This document shows, piece by piece, positions 28,201 through 36,383 of a stretch of 64,000 bases of DNA. Below the pieces are notes generated by a model. It ran no database searches. It saw nothing but the letters and a program-made list of their open reading frames with translations, and was not told the origin of the DNA. Source of the DNA: Haliscomenobacter sp041740695 (GTDB lineage Bacteria > Bacteroidota > Bacteroidia > Chitinophagales > Saprospiraceae); the NCBI RefSeq assembly GCF_041740695.1, contig NZ_JBGSLK010000025.1:1-64000 (forward strand), written 5' to 3'. Position numbers and translations under genes: made by a program. The first letter of the stretch is position 1; each line of letters starts with the position of its first letter.

Positions 28201-30070
28201 CATTGCCAGGTACGTTCAGCGGAGCACGGCCCAACAAGGCAATACCACCCCAGTCACCAGCACGGCGCTGACCAGCAGCTTTGCCAGAAGTAAATACGAT
28301 AGGCTTGTCAGCAGTACCTTCTGCAATCAACTTAGAACCACGTGTGATAATCAAGGCAGATGGATCACCTTTAATTACTGTACCTGGTTGGATGGTCAGT
28401 GTAGCATTGTTGCGTACATACAAACAGGTTGAACCAGTCAAACGGTAAATTTTGTCTGAAGTCCAAGTAGTATTCGTCGTGATATCACTGGTGATCGCAA
28501 CTTCACTCGCACCAGTAGCAATGGTTACCTGCTTGCTGATGGTCTTGGTACAACCACGAGCGGAAGTGATGGTCAGTTTAACCGTATAAGTACCCAAAGC
28601 AGGGTAAATTTTGGTAGGAGTGAGCTCAGTAGAAGTACTGAAATCACCAAACTCCCACTTTACAGTAGCACCAGCAGGCAATGTAGCCGAAAAAGCAACG
28701 CTATTGGTAGTAACAGCAGCATTGAAGTCTGCAGGAATTTCTTTTGTATAATCAATAGCTCCGGTATAAACTGCATTCTGAGGGTCAAATTCAGCCCAGC
28801 AAGCAGACCAGTCAGTGGTACCAAATGCGCCACGGAAGTTTACTTTTTGGAAGTAAGTATCGGTGTAGATGTCTTGGTTTGCACCAGTCAATACAACAGA
28901 ACCTGTATTAGGCAAAAAGCTAGGACGGCCTGAAGTTGGGTATGGATTAGCGATATTCAAGTCAGCCAATGTTGCAATGGTCGCAGTGTTAAGGCTGTTG
29001 AATTTGGTACGAATGTTCGGGAAGTTTGTAGCCAAAGAATCCAAGGTACGCGTAGCATTCGCTATTACAATTCCTTTCAGATTCAGGGTATCAGTCAAAA
29101 AAGCATTCTGTGAGTTGGTACTCTCCAGGCGAATGCCTGTTGGGAAGCCGGAGAAGATCGCGTTGTGGATGCTCTGACGAGATGAACGACGAATGTGTGC
29201 ACCACGACCAAACAAACTGTTCACAGATTGCTCTGGTGTACGGCGAGGACCAAACAAAGATACGTTAGCAAATTTGGATAAAGTCAACGGTTTATTGCTG
29301 GTACCAGTACCATCGTTGTCAGATTCAAAACCGTTAGAGGTTGAAATGTCGAAGATGTTGGGATCAGACCACCCCAAGAGGTATTGGTTTTTGCCACTGT
29401 AACCAAAGTCTGTGTCAAACATGTCATCTACCGTAGAAAAAGCAATCAGGTTGCGTCCATTTACAGAACCACCAAACCATTCGAAAGCGTCATCGCCACC
29501 GTAGGAGGTTTGTACGTTTTCGATAGTGGTACCAGTACCTACCCCACCTAAAGTCAAAGAGTTCAACTCCTGGTTGGGAACGAAGGCGATACCAGCGAAT
29601 TCAATACGCACATACTTCAAGCTACCAGAATTATCAGCAGCATCAGTACCTCCGTATCTCGCTAAAGTCGCGTCACATCCACCTTCCAAAGTTGCTTCAC
29701 CCCCAGGTACGTTAAGCGGTGCACGACCCAATAAAGCAATACCACCCCAGTCACCAGCACGGCGTTCGCCGGGGTTTTTGGCAGAGGTAAATACAATGGG
29801 CTGCTCAGCAGTTCCTTCTGCAATCAGCTTCGCGCCGCGGGTAACAATAAGAGCAGAAGGGCTACCTTTAATCAAGGTTCCTGGTTCAATTGTCAAAACT
29901 GCGTTGTTGGTAACATACAAACATGGGCCTGAATTGAGCACATAGATGTTGTTTTTGGTCCAAGACGTGTTAGAAGTAATGTTAGCCGTTACTTCAACCA
30001 CGGTTTGACCGAAACTCACACCTACTGCCACTAAACAGGACAGCAATAGAGTTGTCAAAAACCTCTTCAT
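25226..30070 (-). CDS. giant secreted protein of three 499-residue beta-helix/PKD repeats with a T9SS sorting domain
   Basis: 1614 residues. A signal peptide (about 1-22) is followed by three almost identical units. Each has a right-handed beta-helix-like segment (NNATLTIQPGTVIKGDPSAL, GDWGGIALLGRAPLNVPG, ATLEGGCD, SYGGDDAFEWFGG) and a PKD domain (WEFGDFSTSTELTPTKIYPALGTYTVKLTI type). A last PKD domain precedes a type A T9SS C-terminal domain (about 1535-1614; FRLFPNPTAGNTTLEL...GIYTVEVKS), which sends the protein across the outer membrane and attaches it to the surface. It lies 86 bases downstream of a TonB-receptor gene and is probably co-transcribed. Related single-unit proteins beside TonB receptors are common in Bacteroidota; the ligand is unknown to me. 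Long antisense frames here are coding shadows. Confidence 0.88.
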   Translation of the reverse strand: MKRFLTTLLLSCLVAVGVSFGQTVVEVTANITSNTSWTKNNIYVLNSGPCLYVTNNAVLTIEPGTLIKGSPSALIVTRGAKLIAEGTAEQPIVFTSAKNPGERRAGDWGGIALLGRAPLNVPGGEATLEGGCDATLARYGGTDAADNSGSLKYVRIEFAGIAFVPNQELNSLTLGGVGTGTTIENVQTSYGGDDAFEWFGGSVNGRNLIAFSTVDDMFDTDFGYSGKNQYLLGWSDPNIFDISTSNGFESDNDGTGTSNKPLTLSKFANVSLFGPRRTPEQSVNSLFGRGAHIRRSSRQSIHNAIFSGFPTGIRLESTNSQNAFLTDTLNLKGIVIANATRTLDSLATNFPNIRTKFNSLNTATIATLADLNIANPYPTSGRPSFLPNTGSVVLTGANQDIYTDTYFQKVNFRGAFGTTDWSACWAEFDPQNAVYTGAIDYTKEIPADFNAAVTTNSVAFSATLPAGATVKWEFGDFSTSTELTPTKIYPALGTYTVKLTITSARGCTKTISKQVTIATGASEVAITSDITTNTTWTSDKIYRLTGSTCLYVRNNATLTIQPGTVIKGDPSALIITRGSKLIAEGTADKPIVFTSGKAAGQRRAGDWGGIALLGRAPLNVPGNEATLEGGCDANQVKYGGTDAADNSGSLKYVRIEFAGVAFVPNQELNSLTLAGVGTGTTIENVQTSYGGDDAFEWFGGSVNGRNLIAFSTVDDMFDTDFGYSGKNQYLLGWSDPNIFDISTSNGFESDNDGTGTSNKPLTSAKFANVSLFGPRRTPEQSVNSLFGRGAHIRRSSRQSIHNAIFSGFPTGFRLESTNTQNAFLSDTLQLKGVVIANATRTLDSLATNFPNIRTKFNSLNTATIATLADLNIANPYPTSGRPSFLPNTGSVVLTGANQDIYTDTYFQKVNFRGAFGTTDWSACWSEFDPQNADYSRGVDYFATFPADITTTITTNRVAFTVTLPAGAKVEWDFGDFTKSTEAAPTKTYAALGTYTVKLTITSDRGCTKTISKQVTIASGTSEVAITGDITTNTTWTNDKIYRLTGSTCLYVRNNATLTIQAGTIVKGDPSALIITRGSKLIAEGTAEQPIIFTSGKAAGQRRAGDWGGIALLGRAPLNVPGNEATLEGGCDANQVKYGGTDAADNSGSLKYVRIEFAGVAFVPNQELNSLTLGGVGTGTTLENIQTSYGGDDAFEWFGGTVNGRNLIAFSTVDDMFDTDFGYSGKNQYLLGWSDPNIFDISTSNGFESDNDGTGTSNKPLTSAKFANVSLFGPRRTPAQSVNSLFGRGAHIRRSSRQSIHNAIFSGFPTGFRLESTNTQNAFLTDTLQLKGVVVANATRTLDSLATNFPNLRTKFNSLNTATIATLADLNITDPYPTSGRPNFLPKSGSIVLTGANQDIYTDTYFQKVNFRGAFGSSDWTGCWAEFDPQNADYSVSPVNYFTGKPTTFAFVSPSNKATFTGPAGAGLKYSWDFGVTTSTADTSSTANPTFVYPTIGSYTATLVVSNARGCSTTLTRAISVTTSLEEIKELNAFRLFPNPTAGNTTLELNLTARIDAVVSVRNVAGQVMLSQKQTLLQGMNRLELPTANLANGIYTVEVKSTSGLNTLKLMVTKN
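25505..27007 (-). repeat. in-gene tandem repeat unit 3 (about 499 codons)
   Basis: Third unit. Its PKD portion differs from those of units 1 and 2 and leads into the sorting domain, so the last about 75 codons are the least conserved part of the repeat. The low-coordinate edge is approximate. Confidence 0.8.
27008..28504 (-). repeat. in-gene tandem repeat unit 2 (499 codons)
   Basis: Exact 1497-base period relative to unit 3. Long stretches are identical in protein (for example the SYGGDDAFEWFGG to RSSRQSIHNAIFSGFPTG region). Confidence 0.88.
28505..29995 (-). repeat. in-gene tandem repeat unit 1 (497 codons)
   Basis: First of three tandem units in the T9SS-exported protein, starting at Glu26. 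It is two codons shorter than the others near its start and the most divergent of the three (for example GPCLYVTNNAVLTIEP instead of GSTCLYVRNNATLTIQP). Confidence 0.85.
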
Positions 30071-30112
30071 AGGTTAAAATTTATTGTTATGGTTGATGAA
30101 TCTCGAAATGGC

Positions 30113-30143
30113 GAGATGTGCAATTTGTACAATTGCACATCTC
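30113..30143 (-). promoter_or_regulatory. intercistronic hairpin
   Basis: Perfect 13-base arms GAGATGTGCAATT / AATTGCACATCTC with a 5-base loop, between the TonB-receptor stop and the repeat-protein start. No T-run follows on the minus strand, so it is more likely an mRNA processing or stability element than a terminator. Confidence 0.55.
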
Positions 30144-30156
30144 TTATAGTCGAAAA

Positions 30157-32982
30157 TTACCTGGAAAAACGATAGGTAAATGTCAAGGAGTAGTTGGCGC
30201 CATAAAGGATATTTTGGATCACTGTATCCTCTGCCTCGTCATAACTCTCTGAGTTGTCTTGATCTTGGTAAAAAATGGCATTGTTGTTTAAAATGTCTTG
30301 AGCATTGAACTTCAGCTCACCTTTGTTCTTCAAGATTTTTTTAGTCACCTGGAAATCCAGTACATTTCTTGGGTTTTCGTACGTATCGCGGTAACCATTT
30401 GAACCTACCAACCAAATACGCCGGCCAATCCGGTTAAACAAAAGGGTTGCATTAAGGTCGTTCTTTGGTGTTGCATAAGAAAAGCCCAGGTTGATGATGT
30501 AAGGCGACTGGCCTTGCAATGGACGAGAATCGCCATTAACAGAAGCAAGTGGGTCATTGGATACATCCAAATTGGAATTGATCCACGCCAGGTTACTGAA
30601 AACTGCAGAGTTCTCAAGGGCGCTACCCAATCGATTCAACTTGTAACGAACTTCTAATTCTAAACCAAAGTTTTGAGCAGTTGGGGCGTTTTTGAAACTA
30701 AAGTTACGGCCACCACCACCCAATGCTTCGTAGAAAGCTTCGATTGGATCTTTAAAGTCCTTGTAAAAGGCAGTCAAAGAAACCGACTCAGATGGCGTAG
30801 GGAACAATTCGTACTTCAAGTCAAAGTTGGTAACTTTTGTACGTACCAGATCCGGGTTACCATCTATAGTAGCGGCAAGGTTAAAATCATAGAATGTAAA
30901 AGGAGCCAACTCGCGGAAGTTAGGGCGGCAAACCGTCTGAGAAACAGCAAAACGAAGATTGCTCTGCTTGGTCAAGGCGTAAGACAAGTTTAAGGAAGGA
31001 AGAACATCCGTGGTTGTTTTGGCAAAATTGATTGGAGTTCCACCAAAGGTATTTGCGTCCAGTTTTTGAACAAAATTTTCAACTCTTGCGCCAAAAATCA
31101 CTCTAAATTTTTCACTTAAATAGTGATCCAACATTAAAAACCCACCTGAAAGGTCCGAGCCCGCAGTATAAGAGTCATTAGGGTTAGTGGATTCCCGAAT
31201 GGTAAATCCTTGTTGACCAATGTTTTTTGGATCAAAAATAGTACTAACAGGAGTGTTTAGAATGTCAAAATTGAAATCTCTGGTACTTGTAACCGTGTAA
31301 CCAAAAACCCTAGCGTCAAACTCTCTATCCTTTATTTCAGCAAAAGCACCCAATTTAAAGTTGCTTTGTTTGTCTTCGTCTTCAGCCTTTTTACCATAAG
31401 GAATGGTAAGCTTCAAGTTTGCAGTTTGTGATGTTTCTCCTTGATTTGAGTAAAATCTACCTGCAAAGTTAGGTGAAGGGGTACCAAAAGGCACGAATGC
31501 AGAGTAAGGATCGCTTTCAAGTTGATCCTCATTTTTGAGGTAAGTAATCCGTCTCAAGGATGGCGTGTTCCGATCAATGTCATTGGTGCCCAAAGACCAA
31601 TTCAACTTCGTTCCTTTTTCTCCGATTGCGTGCTCACCCAACAATTGGCTAGTAAACAACCGAGTCGCATTGTAAAACATTGAGTAAGCATTGATCAGAC
31701 GGCTTTGGTCGTTTTCACGGCCACTGCGGAATACATATTCATCACTCCCGTTGGAGCTTAATAAATTGTTCCAGGAAATTTTGCTGTTTGGAGAAAGGCG
31801 CAATGCAAAGTTGAGCATAGAGCCTACCGTGATGTTTTTTCTAATCTGCTGATCATTGTAATCGAAGACTCTCTGCTTCGTTACCTCGTAGTCTCCTCTT
31901 GAAACATCGAGGATACGCTGGGTATTGTTGTAGGTCAAGGCTCCAATCATGCCAAGTTCTTTTTTGAACAACTTAGTTTGGGTACCTGCTGCCAATTGAA
32001 AACCCCAAGTGGGAGGTAGATTTCCTTGATTGGCAATTTTCCAATCATTCGCAAACTTTTTACTTTGTTCAAAACGGGTGGCATTATTTTCAAGACCCGC
32101 CTTAGTAACACCTTCTGGCAGAGCACGGGTTTCATTGTCATATCCCAACCAATCTGTTTTTCCAGTTGGATAATAATCGTATGCTTTAAATGTAGATTGG
32201 GTATTGTATCCTGCGTTGATTGACAAACTTACGAAAGGCTCATCAGGAGTTTCACGCGTGTTAACAGTGATTACCCCCCCTGCAAATTCACCTGGCAATT
32301 CAGGTGTAGCAGTTTTGTAAATCAAAAGGTTGGACAACAAAGCTGAAGGAATCAAATCAAAAGAAAAAGCCCGGCGATCCGGTTCAGTAGAAGGCAATAC
32401 CAGGCCATTGACCGTAGCAATGTTATACCTGTCCGCCAATCCGCGAATAACCACAAATTTATTGTCTTGAACACTTGTACCACTTACCCGCTTCAAAACA
32501 TCAGCGGTACTGCGGTCAGGTGAACGCTGAATTTCTTGATTGGTAATACCTGTTACCAAAGAAGGACTCTTCTGCTGGATCATCGTAAGCGCTGCTGTAG
32601 TACTTCTACTTGCTTTACCAACGATCAAAACCCCTTGCAAAACGGTAACCTCTTCGCCCAACTCAAAGTCCTTGGTAAGCGCTTGTCCGTCAGCAAAAGT
32701 CATCTCGGTAGTATCAGAAGCATAACCGACGTAGCTTGCTACCAACTTGAAAGTTCCCGCAGGAATTTCTGCCATTTCATAATTTCCATCAAAGTCGGAA
32801 ACCGCACCAACGGTGTTCTCTCCTTGGACGACTACAAACACAGTGGCTCCGATCAAGGCTTCTTTTGATTTACCATCGATCATCTTGCCTTTCAGAGTCG
32901 CTTTTTGTGCAAAAGCGCTACCAACGCAAAGAAATAGAGCTAAAAAAGTGAGGATTTTGTAAAGATTCTGCATATAAATCAT
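30157..32982 (-). CDS. TonB-dependent outer-membrane receptor with CarboxypepD_reg-like N-domain
   Basis: 941 residues from the ATG at 32982; an ATG at 32973 gives an equally good signal peptide (MQNLYKILTFLALFLCVGSA). The frame is open further upstream only through a TTG. After the signal comes the carboxypeptidase-regulatory-like fold (ATLKGKMIDGKSKEALIGAT...GNYEMAEIPAGTFKLVASY), a plug (TADVLKRVSGTSVQDNKFVV, RGLADRYN, GEFAGGVITVNT), and a 22-strand-type barrel that ends in the aromatic SLTFTYRFSR. It imports a ligand across the outer membrane using TonB energy. No SusD gene accompanies it; instead the T9SS-exported repeat protein follows, which may present the ligand. Confidence 0.9.
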   Translation of the reverse strand: MIYMQNLYKILTFLALFLCVGSAFAQKATLKGKMIDGKSKEALIGATVFVVVQGENTVGAVSDFDGNYEMAEIPAGTFKLVASYVGYASDTTEMTFADGQALTKDFELGEEVTVLQGVLIVGKASRSTTAALTMIQQKSPSLVTGITNQEIQRSPDRSTADVLKRVSGTSVQDNKFVVIRGLADRYNIATVNGLVLPSTEPDRRAFSFDLIPSALLSNLLIYKTATPELPGEFAGGVITVNTRETPDEPFVSLSINAGYNTQSTFKAYDYYPTGKTDWLGYDNETRALPEGVTKAGLENNATRFEQSKKFANDWKIANQGNLPPTWGFQLAAGTQTKLFKKELGMIGALTYNNTQRILDVSRGDYEVTKQRVFDYNDQQIRKNITVGSMLNFALRLSPNSKISWNNLLSSNGSDEYVFRSGRENDQSRLINAYSMFYNATRLFTSQLLGEHAIGEKGTKLNWSLGTNDIDRNTPSLRRITYLKNEDQLESDPYSAFVPFGTPSPNFAGRFYSNQGETSQTANLKLTIPYGKKAEDEDKQSNFKLGAFAEIKDREFDARVFGYTVTSTRDFNFDILNTPVSTIFDPKNIGQQGFTIRESTNPNDSYTAGSDLSGGFLMLDHYLSEKFRVIFGARVENFVQKLDANTFGGTPINFAKTTTDVLPSLNLSYALTKQSNLRFAVSQTVCRPNFRELAPFTFYDFNLAATIDGNPDLVRTKVTNFDLKYELFPTPSESVSLTAFYKDFKDPIEAFYEALGGGGRNFSFKNAPTAQNFGLELEVRYKLNRLGSALENSAVFSNLAWINSNLDVSNDPLASVNGDSRPLQGQSPYIINLGFSYATPKNDLNATLLFNRIGRRIWLVGSNGYRDTYENPRNVLDFQVTKKILKNKGELKFNAQDILNNNAIFYQDQDNSESYDEAEDTVIQNILYGANYSLTFTYRFSR

Positions 32983-33018
32983 GTTTGAATGCTGTTTGTT
33001 CTGAGCGAAAATTTCCAA

Positions 33019-33414
33019 TTAGAAAGTGATCAACTCGTGCGTTTGGTTCCTTTTCGATGGGATGGCATCCTAAAGAATCGCATCACAATAGCTGCGAAAG
33101 GACGTCATTTAGGTTGAACAATGATTAAGGCAATGTGACCAAACAATCGGGTGCAAAATTAGACCCAATGTTCCACCTTTGGCCCCTTTCCAGTTTAACC
33201 TTTTATTAATATTGCCACTAAAATTTTACAATTTCTTAACTTTATAGGAAAACTGTTTAGTAATGACTCATTTCAAACCCCCACAAAATCAACAACAAAT
33301 TTCAACTTATTATGTAAACTGAATTTTAAGTGGTGATTAAGTTTCCTCAAACACAAAGAGCAGGATTTCCGCTTGGAAACCCTGCTCTTTGGGACAAAAA
33401 AACTAGCTAAAGTC
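33019..33414. other. gap upstream of the TonB-receptor gene
   Basis: No ORF is supported. On the minus strand there is a TAnnTTTG-type -7 box (TAATTTTG, 33154-33161), 172 bases ahead of the receptor start, without a clear -33 partner. The high-coordinate end holds the terminator of the protease gene. Confidence 0.5.
33354..33391 (-). terminator. hairpin terminator of the retropepsin-like gene
   Basis: Arms CAAAGAGCAGGATTTCC (33354-33370) and GGAAACCCTGCTCTTTG (33375-33391) pair with one mismatch around a GCTT loop. It lies 24 bases past the protease stop on the minus strand, with TGTTTGAGG following. Confidence 0.65.
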
Positions 33415-34335
33415 TTAGTGTACAAAAAATTGCAGCACACCCTTTCGGTAATTCATGCTGTATACAATCTTATTAAGAAACTGATTGCCTAAGATACCAT
33501 CGATCCCACTTGACTCATTTAAGACCGGAGATTTCAGCACCGCAAATGGAATTTCCTCAAAAAGGTGCTGCCCCAAGTTCATCGATTCGATTTGAATGAT
33601 CCTTTGCCTAATGCTTTTTTTTCCTAAGCCTATGGCCGTGACATGACCACCTTCTGAAATGGAATTGCTTGCTAACTTTTCCAGCGACTCCGGGTTAATC
33701 ATGTTTACTTCGGCCCCTGTGTCAATTCCAAACCGAAATACCTGATGATTGATTTCCACTTCAACCACTGGCAAATGGCCTTCAATGCTCATATTTATGC
33801 TTGTAATCCCTGCTTCTTTGCGGTAAATGGATTCGTTGACACTCAAATACATAATTTTTTGCTCCGGGGCAATGGTTAACTCAAAGCGCTTCAAAATATC
33901 ATAACCAATGATACCCATGAGTTTAGTGCCCAAACTTCGTTCAAAATGACGCAAGTCCAACGCTAGGGCATTGTGGTTCTTCCATTGAGCGGTACTTAGA
34001 CTAAACTGGCTAACGGTTGTATCATCCACTTTTACGTTACCCGTGGTTCCGTATGCACTAAAATCTCCCCGAATGTTGGATTGATTGATCACCAAATAGG
34101 GTGCACCTGTATCCAAAATGAAATTTCCTTCTTCCCCATCCAAGTTGGCTCTAACCAACCACAATTCCCCAATTTTTTCAATGGGCAATTCCATGCTCTT
34201 TTTTGCAGACAAGTCTTCTACAACGACAGGTACATCTCGATTTCGGGTCTTCAAATACGCAATTCTACTTTGGCCATCTACAACGGTTACGGCAATTGCA
34301 AGGACCCAAACACAGAACACTTTTAACCCCTTCAT
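33415..34335 (-). CDS. secreted retropepsin-like aspartic protease
   Basis: 306 residues with a signal peptide (about 1-21). Two Asp-Thr-Gly motifs (FILDTGAPYLVIN and FGIDTGAEVNMIN) define the two active-site lobes, and GIDGILGNQFL corresponds to the flap-side ILG motif of the clan AA family. Presence of both motifs in one chain suggests a single-chain, two-lobed enzyme. Target proteins are not predictable. It is transcribed away from pyrG. Confidence 0.8.
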   Translation of the reverse strand: MKGLKVFCVWVLAIAVTVVDGQSRIAYLKTRNRDVPVVVEDLSAKKSMELPIEKIGELWLVRANLDGEEGNFILDTGAPYLVINQSNIRGDFSAYGTTGNVKVDDTTVSQFSLSTAQWKNHNALALDLRHFERSLGTKLMGIIGYDILKRFELTIAPEQKIMYLSVNESIYRKEAGITSINMSIEGHLPVVEVEINHQVFRFGIDTGAEVNMINPESLEKLASNSISEGGHVTAIGLGKKSIRQRIIQIESMNLGQHLFEEIPFAVLKSPVLNESSGIDGILGNQFLNKIVYSMNYRKGVLQFFVH

Positions 34336-34739
34336 TTTTCGGTGATTTAAAAGATGAAACCATAGATTTGGGCTGGCTTTGCAACCAGTTAATCTTAATT
34401 TTACTTCAAATTTACATTAAATTAACATTGATGTCAAATAAAAGGTTCCTTTTCCCCTGTATTTTTGATGAATAACACAAAAAAGGCCCTGAAACAAAAT
34501 AATCTTTCGGAGTTTAGTTTTTTTTGTCCTTGATCCTCAGCAGTATCTCATATGATTAAAGGAAAAATGTCAATTGTGTTAAAAAGCTTCCGTGCATTTG
34601 TCTTATCTTTACGATCCGTAACAACCAAAGTGAAAAATGAAAAATGAAAAGTGAAAAATGACAACTCTGTGGCGTCGTTTTTCATTTCTCTCCCTTCATT
34701 TTTCATTTTTCATTTTTCGTTTTTCACTTTTCATTCATC
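34336..34739. other. divergent regulatory gap upstream of CTP synthase
   Basis: No ORF is supported. It contains a -7-like box TATCTTTA (34604-34611) on the plus strand and then the heptamer palindrome at 34630-34733, which occupies nearly all of the presumed pyrG leader. Confidence 0.45.
34630..34733. repeat. palindrome built of ATTTTTC heptamers in the pyrG leader
   Basis: The left arm (34630-34662) iterates GAAAAAT with one GAAAAGT variant; the right arm (34696-34733) iterates ATTTTTC with one GTTTTTC variant. They can pair over about 30 bases. The right arm ends six bases before the pyrG ATG, so the hairpin could mask the initiation region. Confidence 0.7.
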
Positions 34740-36383
34740 ATGACCAAGTACATTTTTGTTACGGGCGGTGTCACCTCTTCCTTGGGCAAGGGGATCATCT
34801 CAGCTTCGTTGGCCAAGCTGCTTCAAGCTAGGGGCTTCTCAGTAACCATCCAAAAATTTGATCCTTACATCAATGTCGATCCCGGCACCCTCAATCCTTA
34901 TGAGCACGGCGAGTGCTACGTAACGGACGATGGCGCCGAAACCGACCTGGACTTAGGGCATTACGAACGTTTTTTGAATGTTCCAACTTCGCAATCCAAC
35001 AACGTCACGACTGGCCGGGTTTACCAAACGGTGATCGAAAGAGAACGTCAAGGTGGTTACCTCGGCAAAACCGTACAGGTCGTTCCACACATCACCGACG
35101 AGATCAAGCGGCGCATGCAGATTTTGGGATCCACGGGACAGTTTGAAATTGTGATCACTGAGCTAGGCGGCACGGTTGGCGACATTGAGTCCCTACCCTA
35201 TCTGGAATCACTGCGGCAATTGCGCTGGGATTTGGGTGCCGACAATTGTCTGGTCATCCACCTGACCTTGATTCCGTACCTCAATGCGGCGAAGGAACTC
35301 AAAACCAAACCAACCCAGCACTCGGTAAAAGAACTGCTCAATACCGGGATTCAACCCGATATCCTCGTTTGCCGCACCGAACACCCCATCAACATGGACA
35401 TTCGGCGCAAATTGGCTTTGTTTTGTAACGTTGATGTGAACTCAGTGATCGAGGCCATGGATGCAGAGACCATCTACGATGTTCCCCTGTTGATGTTGGA
35501 AGAACGTCTGGATTCTACGGTATTGACCAAATTACGCCTACCCGATCGCCGCGAACCCGATCTCACTCGTTGGAAAAGCTTTTTGAGCAAACTCAAAAAA
35601 CCAAAATCTGAGGTCAGAATTGGCTTGGTAGGCAAATACAACGAGTTGCAGGATGCGTACAAATCCATCCACGAGTCCTTCGTACATGCTGGCGCAGCCA
35701 ATGAATGTAAGGTAAAAGTGGTGCCGATTCACTCCGAGCAATTGGAAGGTGACCCGCTGGAAATTGAGCAAAAACTAGCTGGTTTGCACGGCGTACTCGT
35801 TGCCCCTGGTTTTGGAGAGCGGGGCATCAACGGCAAAATAGCGGCGATCAAATACGTCCGGGAAAACCACATTCCATTCTTCGGCATTTGCCTGGGTATG
35901 CAATGTGCAGTGGTTGAATTTGCCCAGCATGTGTTAGGTTTGGAGGATGCTGCCTCCACCGAGGTTAGCCCCAACGGTCCCGACCCAGTGATCAACATGA
36001 TGGAGGAGCAGAAAAAAATCACCAACAAGGGTGGAACCATGCGCCTTGGTGCATTTGAATGTGAACTCAAACGCAAATCCAAAGCCGCTCATGCTTACGG
36101 AACCTTAAAAATCAGTGAGCGCCATCGCCACCGCTACGAATACAACAACGACTACCGCGAGCGAATTGAACAAGCAGGGTTGTTGGCCACTGGCATCAAT
36201 CCAGTGTCCAATCTGGTGGAAATAGTAGAACTAAAAGACCACCCTTGGTTTGTCGGTGTGCAGTTTCACCCAGAACTAAAAAGTACGGTTGAAAACCCAC
36301 ATCCCTTGTTTGTACAGTTCATCAAGGCCGCGATAGCTTTTCAAAAGGGGCATGAAAAAAGTAAAATCCTTGCGCCAGCCTAA
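34740..36383 (+). CDS. pyrG: CTP synthase
   Basis: 547 residues, full family length. The N-terminal synthetase domain starts with the P-loop-like FVTGGVTSSLGKGI and contains FDPYINVDPGTLNPYEHGE. The C-terminal class I glutaminase has nucleophile Cys in FFGICLGMQ and the His/Glu pair in GVQFHPELKS. It makes CTP from UTP, ATP and glutamine. The next gene starts inside its last 32 bases. Confidence 0.97.
   Translation: MTKYIFVTGGVTSSLGKGIISASLAKLLQARGFSVTIQKFDPYINVDPGTLNPYEHGECYVTDDGAETDLDLGHYERFLNVPTSQSNNVTTGRVYQTVIERERQGGYLGKTVQVVPHITDEIKRRMQILGSTGQFEIVITELGGTVGDIESLPYLESLRQLRWDLGADNCLVIHLTLIPYLNAAKELKTKPTQHSVKELLNTGIQPDILVCRTEHPINMDIRRKLALFCNVDVNSVIEAMDAETIYDVPLLMLEERLDSTVLTKLRLPDRREPDLTRWKSFLSKLKKPKSEVRIGLVGKYNELQDAYKSIHESFVHAGAANECKVKVVPIHSEQLEGDPLEIEQKLAGLHGVLVAPGFGERGINGKIAAIKYVRENHIPFFGICLGMQCAVVEFAQHVLGLEDAASTEVSPNGPDPVINMMEEQKKITNKGGTMRLGAFECELKRKSKAAHAYGTLKISERHRHRYEYNNDYRERIEQAGLLATGINPVSNLVEIVELKDHPWFVGVQFHPELKSTVENPHPLFVQFIKAAIAFQKGHEKSKILAPA

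Noticed and set aside
27887..28432. 181-codon plus-strand frame opposite the repeat protein
   Set aside because: It is a shadow of the repeat gene, whose three units give the same shadows at 1497-base spacing.
25505..29995. Regular 1.5-kb repetition considered as a mobile or CRISPR-like array
   Set aside because: The repetition is entirely in frame within one protein; units are far too long and adjacent to be CRISPR repeats.
30157..32982. TonB receptor as SusC for the glucan locus
   Set aside because: It is convergent to the locus, separated by a bidirectional terminator, lacks a SusD neighbour and is coupled to the T9SS repeat protein instead.
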